In this document: positions 6,594-13,900 of the stretch, piece after piece
Numbering within the stretch: position 1 is the stretch's first letter
Layout of the letters: every line of letters starts with the position of its first letter
Origin: Euryarchaeota archaeon UBA88
GTDB lineage: Archaea > Thermoplasmatota > Poseidoniia > Poseidoniales > Poseidoniaceae
Direction of reading: 5' to 3'
DNA: 14,423 nucleotides
Assembly: GCA_002499545.1 (NCBI GenBank)
Contig: DAME01000048.1
Coordinates: 8,560 to 22,982 of the forward strand
The notes under the pieces: model-generated
The model's database searches: none
What the model saw: the letters and a program-made list of their open reading frames with translations, nothing else
What the model was told of the DNA's origin: nothing
Program-made: the position numbers and the translations under genes

Positions 6594-9500
6594 TCAGTTC
6601 TCTCGGTCAAGGTATTGTTGGCCATAGTACGCCCATTGGTCCATTGTCCAACCAGCAGGAAGACCTCCGGGTGGAAGAGGAGGGCCAGTGTAGATTTGGG
6701 CAGGAGCGGCGGGTTGTGGAGCAACAGGTTGCGGCGCAACTGCTACCGGTTGTTGGAACAAGCCCTGACTTCCACCGTACATTGAGTTCGCAACGGAATC
6801 TTGGAATGGAACATTCGAATCATTCCATGGTTCATTCTCGTTTTTGCCTCCACGACGAGAGACCATCAAACCTAGCAGCGCAAGAACAATCACGATTCCA
6901 ACGCCTGCAAGAATGAGTTGCATATCAATTCCGGATGAAAGGGTTTCAACATCCGAGTCGGATGAAGTTACAGAAATGCAATCTGCGCGAGAATCATCGC
7001 ACGCTACTGCCAAATCTGCTTCAACTTCTTCCAGCTCAGAATCGAGCATGGTAGAATCACTGCCGGCTTCAAGGCTTTCAATCTGTTCAAGAATCAATGC
7101 CTTCTTAGCGTTCAGATCTTCAAGGTAATCCGAGAAGAACACGTCGTCCATGTCTGCGGGGGCAGGTAGATCTTCGGTGATGTCCCACTTCACTCCAACG
7201 AGCGTTTTGTAATCATCGCCATTTGTATCGGTGGCAAGAAGAGTCACCATGTAATAATCACTGAACTGCGATCCGTCAGGACGTGCATCGCCGCCAGCAG
7301 TCATCAATGAAGGGATGTTAAGAACTTCAGTCCAACTGGATTTGCCCATGTCAAGATCGTAAATGTAAATTCCATCGCAAGTGCCGGTCAGTGAGTTGCA
7401 CACGTTCCACGTAGCCTGGACATAGTTGAACGCAGGGGCAGAGTCGGTTAGAGCCATAGAGACGGTCGGGATTTGAGAAATGTAGGTGTCTTCAAGTGCG
7501 ATGTACATGTAACTTGAACCATCGTTGTCCTTGGAGAGGTAGAACGGCAGTGAGTCGTATACTGTAACGTCGAGGACCGTGATTCCTGATGCGTACTTGT
7601 CTGATGCAGTCACGGTGATGGTGTGCTCACCAGTCGTTTCGAACAACAGTGTGAGCGTACCGTCAATGAAACTGTAACGTGCTGCCCCTGGCTCGGATGA
7701 GGTGACGCTTACAAACGCCTCTTCAACTGGGTCATCGACATCGCTGACGAGACTTCGCAGGTCGATGACACGCTGGAAGTTTCGCTTGATGGTGATCGAT
7801 TCGATTTCGCTTGAGTCAAGGCGAGGAGCGTCATTGACTTCCTGAATGTTGATGGTGAGGTTGGTATCGGATGATTTCTTGCCATCGCTCACACGGAGGT
7901 GAATGATCGCTTGACCGTTCACGTCGCTATCGACAGTCGAAAATGCGATTTCAGTACCGATGAGTTCAATGTCAATCGCTTCAGGGTTGGAATTGCCCAT
8001 CACGACAACGGTAAGTGGTGGATTTTCAATCACTTCACCAGAGTCCGAAGTATCGGAGAGGTAGTTGGTTAGGTCGAGAAGACCAGACCCACCTTCAATC
8101 ACTGTTTGTGCTGGAACTCCGCTCCATCGTGGGTCTCCATTTTCCACGACTTCGAACCACAATGTACCGTATGGCATGATTCCAGTTTCTGAGTAGTCTC
8201 CGCCGTCATCCATAGTAATCTCAAGGCTTTGTTGCCCAGTTGGGCATCCATTGTTTTCAGTGAGTCGGAATTTGACTTCAAGTTCCTTTTCGTTAGGGTG
8301 CCATGCCACGAACGCCTCATCGTCGGAGGTGATAACCAAGTTTTCGAGAGGTGTCTCAGGATCGTAAATGTGTCCGACCATAGAAATTCGTTCGCTTGTA
8401 TCGCATCGAACTGATCCTACTGCATCGACTAAAACGGACGGAGCGCCATTCGCAAGTTTGAATCCGTCCGTACCAGAAGTGACTTTCCAGTCGCCGGTTT
8501 GTCCGCGCGAGTCTACTGCTTGAGAACGAATATCGTACCAGCCAGCAGCCATGGAAGAGTCAAGCATTGGGTCAACAAAGTACTCGCGCCCTTCGCTTGC
8601 AGTTCCTTCAAAGACAATCGTCTGACCGCCGGAAATTGCAGTTGAACTCCACTGGTTTGTACCAGTCGGTGACACTTCGATATTGAACGTCATCGTTTGG
8701 ATGGTATCGACATAGTCATCGGCGTCTGCTTTTGCCAAGATTGTTGCCTTAGTATCACGCTCAATGGTGTTTTCACCCGAGATTTGGGCTTTTTTGGAGA
8801 CAGGTGGACGGTCTTGGTTGATTTCTTCCATCCCGACATTGTTGCCGCCGTTACCGTCCCCGACCATTCCCGTGATACGTGCCCCGAAGGTCGTCTTCCA
8901 TCCGGAAGGTACGGATGATGTATCGTAGGTAATCTGTGCGGTTTGGGTTGCTTGCGAAACCAAGTTGTTCAGGTTCGATGAACCGATAGAAACTTCATTC
9001 ACGCCGTTCTTGTAAAAGAACTCAATTGTACCTCCGTCAGCATAATCCAAATCGCCAACGTTCCGGATGTTTGCATCAACGGTAACAGTATCCCCGACCA
9101 TGAAGTTTCCAGATGATTCTGGGTTTGCAACCGTCACACCGGTTACTGCCACATCAAGAGCAGGTGCCATGGTAGAATCAGCTGCTGCAAACACGTCTGC
9201 ATTGAACGAGGTCGTACTCCAGGTTGAGTAGAGGGCTGCGACAGTATTCATGTTGCTGGCTCCACCGTTCACCAAACTGGTTGGGACTGTCCAAGTGTTT
9301 GTGGCTTGACCAGAATTAAGATTGACTGTTTCGAACCCAGTTCCACTACCGACGTTTCCGCCATTGTGCGCATAGGCTCCGTTGTTGAGGAGCCATGCTT
9401 CCCAGCAGTTACCGCCTTTGGTGCCGTCTGCGTAAACGTGAGAATTACAAACTTTTTCTGTAACTGCAGCGTACATGGTAATGGTTGAAGGTGCAGTTCC

Positions 9501-10049
9501 TGAGCCGGTATAGCTTGCACTGACTGAGACATCGACGGTTCCATCACCGTTATCCGACTGAGAGACGAGTATTGAATAATCAGTTGCGGTACTGTGCATG
9601 TTACCGCCGCTGGAAATGTAGGAATCCCAGCATGTGTTTGAACCGCAACCCGTGTTTAGGGTTGCATCTCCGAACGAAGTCTTTGGAGCCCCGCCGGACT
9701 CACCCAAATGTTGGACTCCGTAAATAGGTGCAATGTTACCTGACTCTGCATCAGCAGTGTTGCCGTAGTTTGCGCTGTGGTAGGAGATGTAGACATATCG
9801 ATCGGGCAGTGAGGTCTTCGCTTGGTCGTGAGCAGGACTGCCATAAGCATAGCAGTAGCCACAGTTATCAGAGGTGATGTATTGTGCAAATACACTGTGC
9901 CCAGGGTCGGTTGGAGCGCTCATAACAACAACTTCTTCCAGCTGGACTGGAGGGTTTTCTTCATTCATTCCGTTGGTGAAACCAAACATCAAACTGGTCA
10001 CAAATAACAGCACGAGTGCTGGGCCGAGTATGCGGTTCGCATGCATCAT
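6594..10049 (-). CDS. giant exported protein: CxxC thioredoxin/Omp28-like head, CARDB and cadherin-like stalk, single C-terminal membrane anchor
   Basis: This 1151-residue protein begins with a signal peptide or signal anchor (about 1-27, hydrophobic 'ILGPALVLLFVTSLMFGF'). Residues about 38-290 look like an Omp28/thioredoxin-like domain with C63-G-Y-C66 in 'ITSDNCGYCYAYGSP', plus further Cys at 135, 140, 201 and 215. Residues about 297-412 resemble CARDB ('DVAVTGVTVANP', 'NIRNVGDLDY'). Further Ig/cadherin-like modules follow, one ending in 'EVNDAP' (737-742). Then come a charged, probably coiled-coil stretch (967-1016), a membrane helix (about 1043-1063), RRGGK, and a cytoplasmic Pro/Gln/Ala-rich tail ending GLPAGWTMDQWAYYG. 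Topology is thus outside head, inside tail. The ATG at 10049 is chosen over 10088 because a TATA-like box lies 25 bp upstream and it puts the signal peptide at the very N-terminus. A redox or adhesive surface role is inference. Confidence 0.85.
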   Translation of the reverse strand: MMHANRILGPALVLLFVTSLMFGFTNGMNEENPPVQLEEVVVMSAPTDPGHSVFAQYITSDNCGYCYAYGSPAHDQAKTSLPDRYVYISYHSANYGNTADAESGNIAPIYGVQHLGESGGAPKTSFGDATLNTGCGSNTCWDSYISSGGNMHSTATDYSILVSQSDNGDGTVDVSVSASYTGSGTAPSTITMYAAVTEKVCNSHVYADGTKGGNCWEAWLLNNGAYAHNGGNVGSGTGFETVNLNSGQATNTWTVPTSLVNGGASNMNTVAALYSTWSTTSFNADVFAAADSTMAPALDVAVTGVTVANPESSGNFMVGDTVTVDANIRNVGDLDYADGGTIEFFYKNGVNEVSIGSSNLNNLVSQATQTAQITYDTSSVPSGWKTTFGARITGMVGDGNGGNNVGMEEINQDRPPVSKKAQISGENTIERDTKATILAKADADDYVDTIQTMTFNIEVSPTGTNQWSSTAISGGQTIVFEGTASEGREYFVDPMLDSSMAAGWYDIRSQAVDSRGQTGDWKVTSGTDGFKLANGAPSVLVDAVGSVRCDTSERISMVGHIYDPETPLENLVITSDDEAFVAWHPNEKELEVKFRLTENNGCPTGQQSLEITMDDGGDYSETGIMPYGTLWFEVVENGDPRWSGVPAQTVIEGGSGLLDLTNYLSDTSDSGEVIENPPLTVVVMGNSNPEAIDIELIGTEIAFSTVDSDVNGQAIIHLRVSDGKKSSDTNLTINIQEVNDAPRLDSSEIESITIKRNFQRVIDLRSLVSDVDDPVEEAFVSVTSSEPGAARYSFIDGTLTLLFETTGEHTITVTASDKYASGITVLDVTVYDSLPFYLSKDNDGSSYMYIALEDTYISQIPTVSMALTDSAPAFNYVQATWNVCNSLTGTCDGIYIYDLDMGKSSWTEVLNIPSLMTAGGDARPDGSQFSDYYMVTLLATDTNGDDYKTLVGVKWDITEDLPAPADMDDVFFSDYLEDLNAKKALILEQIESLEAGSDSTMLDSELEEVEADLAVACDDSRADCISVTSSDSDVETLSSGIDMQLILAGVGIVIVLALLGLMVSRRGGKNENEPWNDSNVPFQDSVANSMYGGSQGLFQQPVAVAPQPVAPQPAAPAQIYTGPPLPPGGLPAGWTMDQWAYYGQQYLDREN

Positions 10050-10070
10050 GTTCTGAGCACCTACTGGGCA

Positions 10071-10077
10071 GTATATC
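10071..10077 (-). promoter_or_regulatory. TATA-like box of the giant CxxC protein gene
   Basis: GATATAC on the minus strand, centred 25 bp before the ATG at 10049. It supports that start over the in-frame ATG at 10088, which lies upstream of the box and would not be transcribed from it. Confidence 0.5.
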
Positions 10078-10090
10078 AATCCCACCATTC

Positions 10091-10134
10091 AAAGTGCATG
10101 CAAAATCCGCTAAAATATATCATATTTGCACTTT
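10091..10134. promoter_or_regulatory. 8-bp inverted repeat in the divergent spacer before trmI
   Basis: AAAGTGCA (10091-10098) and TGCACTTT (10127-10134) are perfect 8-bp inverted arms around an AT-rich 28-bp centre. The pair lies between the two divergent TATA-like boxes, so it could bind a regulator of both genes. The left arm also overlaps a TGCATGCA palindrome (10095-10102). Function is inferred only from position. Confidence 0.35.
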
Positions 10135-10160
10135 TTAAGCAATTGTTTGTGACGGGAAAG

Positions 10161-10167
10161 TTTAGAG
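10161..10167 (+). promoter_or_regulatory. trmI: weak TATA-like box of trmI
   Basis: TTTAGAG, preceded by a purine-rich GGGAAAG that could act as a TFB-recognition element, is centred 25 bp before the trmI ATG. The spacing again suggests a leaderless transcript. The match to a TATA box is weak. Confidence 0.35.
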
Positions 10168-10188
10168 CAAACAGGTTGTCCCGAAAGT

Positions 10189-10977
10189 ATGAACCAAGAG
10201 CAGTGGGGTGTTTTCGTCGAGGAAGCCGGAAAGGTACACGTCGTGGAATTGCTTCCTGAGGTTCGAAAAGTCAAAGGATTAGGTGTACTCGATGCACACA
10301 AACTCCTCTCACCCATCAATATTGGCGAGCAAGTCTTGGTCGGACAAAAAGTCCTCACTCGGCTGCCAATGCGTCTTCCTGAGATGAGCAAAGGGATGCT
10401 TCGTCGAGCCCAAACCATCAGCGCAAAGGATGCTGGATTCATCACTTCACGTCTCGGCATCGGGTCTGGTGACAGGATTTTGGAAGCGGGCATCGGCAGC
10501 GGCGGACTCTCCATGTACATCGCCCGCAGCCTCGGCACATCAGGAATTCATGTCACCGTTGAACCACGCAGTGAACATGCCGAGGTCGGTTTGGAAAACC
10601 TTCGAAGGGCCAAAGAGAGCTGGGTTGGATTTCCGTCACATCACCACATTGAGGGCACCATCGAAGAAACGGTCGAACAGATCACCGAGCACAGCGAAGC
10701 ATATGAAGCGATAATTCTCGACTTACCCGAGCATCAAACTGCCATTGAAGCGGTTGCACATTTACTCTCACTAGGCGGTCGTATTGCGTGTTATTGCCCG
10801 GTGACCAGTCAATTGGAACATGCTTGGAAAGCATGCGAATCTCAAGGACTGGAAATAGAGTGGGCTGGAGAACTTATGGAACGTGAGTGGGGAATGGCAT
10901 CGAAAGGCGGCGTTCGTCCCGTGAACGGTCCCTTCGGCCACACTGCATTTTTACTGGTCGCTCAACGAAAAGCGTGA
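10189..10977 (+). CDS. trmI: tRNA (adenine-N1)-methyltransferase TrmI (m1A57/58)
   Basis: Class I SAM-dependent methyltransferase of 262 residues, expected to form m1A at position 58 (and 57 in many archaea) in the T-loop of tRNA, usually as a homotetramer in the cytoplasm. A beta-rich N-terminal domain (1-65) leads to 'RRAQTISAKDAGFI' (72-85), the family entry motif. SAM motif I is EAGIGSGGLS (99-108), with the acidic post-I residue in 'VEPRSEH' (E125). The catalytic-type aspartate is D178 in 'ILDLPEH'. The C-terminus has EREW (231-234), 'VRP' and 'FGHTAFLL', all typical of TrmI. Length is normal. The ATG has no Shine-Dalgarno sequence, and a weak TATA-like element lies 25 bp upstream, so it is probably leaderless. 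It is divergent from the giant CxxC protein gene, and its stop abuts the stop of the convergent SGNH gene with no spacer. Confidence 0.93.
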   Translation: MNQEQWGVFVEEAGKVHVVELLPEVRKVKGLGVLDAHKLLSPINIGEQVLVGQKVLTRLPMRLPEMSKGMLRRAQTISAKDAGFITSRLGIGSGDRILEAGIGSGGLSMYIARSLGTSGIHVTVEPRSEHAEVGLENLRRAKESWVGFPSHHHIEGTIEETVEQITEHSEAYEAIILDLPEHQTAIEAVAHLLSLGGRIACYCPVTSQLEHAWKACESQGLEIEWAGELMEREWGMASKGGVRPVNGPFGHTAFLLVAQRKA

Positions 10978-13900
10978 TTATTCAACAACACGAATCATTG
11001 TCGAACACTTTGGACAGGTGAATCTGAAAGGAGGCTGACTACCTCGAGGGACACCCAAGCGAGCCTGACACGAGGGGCAGGTGACCTTACCGTCTTCCAT
11101 TGTGCACTCATTGAACCCGAGTGGCGTTGCTGTTTCTTCCTCAATCTCCTGCGGTTCATCGCTCTCAGTTATTTCAGTTTCAACCTCTTCTTCCAACAAC
11201 GAGGGCTTCTTACTTCGGCGAAGATACATGACTGCAAGTAAAAGGAATGAAAACGCCCATCCTCCAATCATCGAGTTGAGGGTATCGGATTCTCCAAGTT
11301 TGAATCCAAATGGCAACTCGACTCCGTTCGGAGGCAATTCAGGCCCCTCAACCGTGACGGAAAATTCTTCAGAAACTTCCGATGATGTTGTGTCACCAAC
11401 CGTGTAGGTAGCTCGTGTTTTGAGTACCACGGTATCCGATGAGGACACCAATGACGTAAGGGTCAATGAAAACTCTAGTGATGAGCCCGGAGTGAGGATA
11501 AATTCACCAGTAGGTTGGTTGTCAGAAAGACGAACCCATTCAGTAGAAGTTAATCCTATTCCCACACCTTGCCCCTCGATCGAAAGGTTGCCAGTAACCC
11601 GAGCATTGGCTAAGTTCGTCAAGGTGACAACTACCGTTGAACTGCCTGAAGAAGGCAGCGTCAGGGTGGAGACTGAATAACCAAGTTCAACCACTCCAGA
11701 ATCGCCCCAAACAGGCTCGACGGTGTAAATCTCAACACTTTCAACAGAGAAGGAACTTCGAGAACTGCTGGTAACACGGAACCTGAGTTCCTCAAGGCCT
11801 GCTTCAGCGTTGTCTTGAAGAACGCACGACCACGGAATCGCTGACGAAGATGCGCCCGCATCAAGTGAAAGAACTGTAGAAACACCACAATCAATTCCAA
11901 CGGTTGCAAGCAACAGTTGGTCAGAGCCGGTACCAGTATTTGTCACGACAACGGTGCCGTGAATCGTACCCGCTGGCGGTGCACTGTCGTCATCTGAAAG
12001 AACCAGGAGGGCTGCCCCAGCAACCGATGACTCAACAGAGAGATTGAGGGTTGCTGACACCGATGCATCGCTTGATGATGAAGCGGTGAGGGTGATACTG
12101 ACACCGTTTGTGGGTGCCCCTTGGCTCGATTCACGAACCTCAAGCATGAGACTGCTTGAAATCCCTGCGGCCAGTGATACCGATGTGGAAGACAACTCAA
12201 AGTCAAACCAATCAGACGCTCCGTTGTCTGTCAGACTGAGCGAAATTGTATCGGTTGAAGAACCGAGATTTGTCACTTCAAATTCAAACGTCTCTGCGCT
12301 ACTTGGACCGGCGACAATCTGACTTTCAGTCGAACTCATCGACACTGCAATTCGCTCTTGAATCTGAAGAGAAAGTGAGAGTGTGGCAGAAACCCCACTG
12401 CCGCCATAGGAGAGGGAAAGTGCGTGCGTTCCAGAAGAAGCAGCGCTCGTAGCGGTAAGAGAAACGTTCACTGTCTGTGATTCACCAAGTGCAAGATTCA
12501 ATGAAGAGTGACTGAGCGTTGCTTCGACTTCCGAGGGAAGACCGAGCAAACTTGCAACTAAGGAAAGATTTGCAGTTCCAGTGTTCTCGAGTTCAAATGA
12601 CGTGACGACAGTTTGTCCTGGTTTGACGAGGATTCGCCCGTCCAGCGGTCCGCTCAGTGTCAGTTCGCTGACGGTTAATACCTCAATTGAAACGCTGGTG
12701 TTGACCGTTTGTGAAGCGTGGGTGATGGAAAACATCTGCTCGAAATCACCGGAATTATCGGACGAAGCATCGGTGGATATTGTCCATGTGCCCACCTCAC
12801 CCGCATCAACCGAAACTCCGGATTGCGATGTGAGTGTGGTCGTAAGACCGTCCACAGAACTGATATCAAGATAGAACGTTACTGTTTCGCTGCCGTTGTT
12901 TTGGACTCGCATCTCATAGGTAACCGGCGAACCGGGCGTGACTTCCAGTGTCGAGATTGGAGGAACCAAGGAAAAAGCAATGCGTTCATCAACATCGATG
13001 ATAAATTCAAACATTGGCGTAGCGTGCTGCTCAGAATCCGAGGTGCCAGTTCCATGGAACTGGATGTTGCACTGATTGGTTTCTGTGGCTTCTTCATGTA
13101 CGGAAACCTGTAGACCAACCGAGACCATTTGACCTGAAGCGACTGCTGGCGAGGTTGGTGTAGTAAGCATCACACTGCACGGCCCAGATGCCACATCGGC
13201 TTGCCAAGCGTAATCCACTTCGCCGTTCCCAGTATTGGTCACCTGAATTGAAGTATTGGTCGAACGACCGGGGATGAAATGGTTGGCTTGGTCGAGGAAC
13301 GAGTAACTGATGTTGTGTTCTTGATCAACTTGAACCACGACTAAAGTTGAACTGGTTGTGTTCCCTTGGGTCGAGGCACTGTATAACCTGAAACCGTAAT
13401 AATCCGGTGCCGCATTACTCGGGACAGAGATTTGAAGTGTCGCAGTTTGAGAACTTCCCGCAGGCATGTTGGTGAATTCATCGTCCATCCATTGGACGTT
13501 CCAACCACTCGGGATTCCGCCACCCAGTCCGCGGCTTGCGATTGAGAAAGAACTCACGTTCGTCGATGTAGTTTGCCAAGGATAGTCAAGATGAGATGTT
13601 TCATTGAATACTGTTGCAGCTGCTGCTTGTTGGAGTTCAAGTTTGACCGTTGCATTCAGTGCAACGGTATCATTGGAACCGACCGGTGATTCACCAGTCA
13701 TCGTCGCATAAAGTACACATGCGGCAAGATAGCTTCCTGCCATAGAAGGATGGCTGCCATCGCTTGAATACAAGTCGTAGAATGTGCTTCCCGGCGAGGT
13801 AACATTCGCACCGAGAGTGAGCATGTTGGTGTCGTGGACATGCTTGAATGCAAGGCCGACTGGAGCAATCCAAGCGGTGTGACCAGCCGCTGTAATGTTG

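Noticed and set aside
10050..10088. ATG at 10088 as the start of the giant CxxC protein
   Set aside because: It would put 13 non-hydrophobic-type residues before the signal peptide, and it lies upstream of the TATA-like box at 10071-10077.
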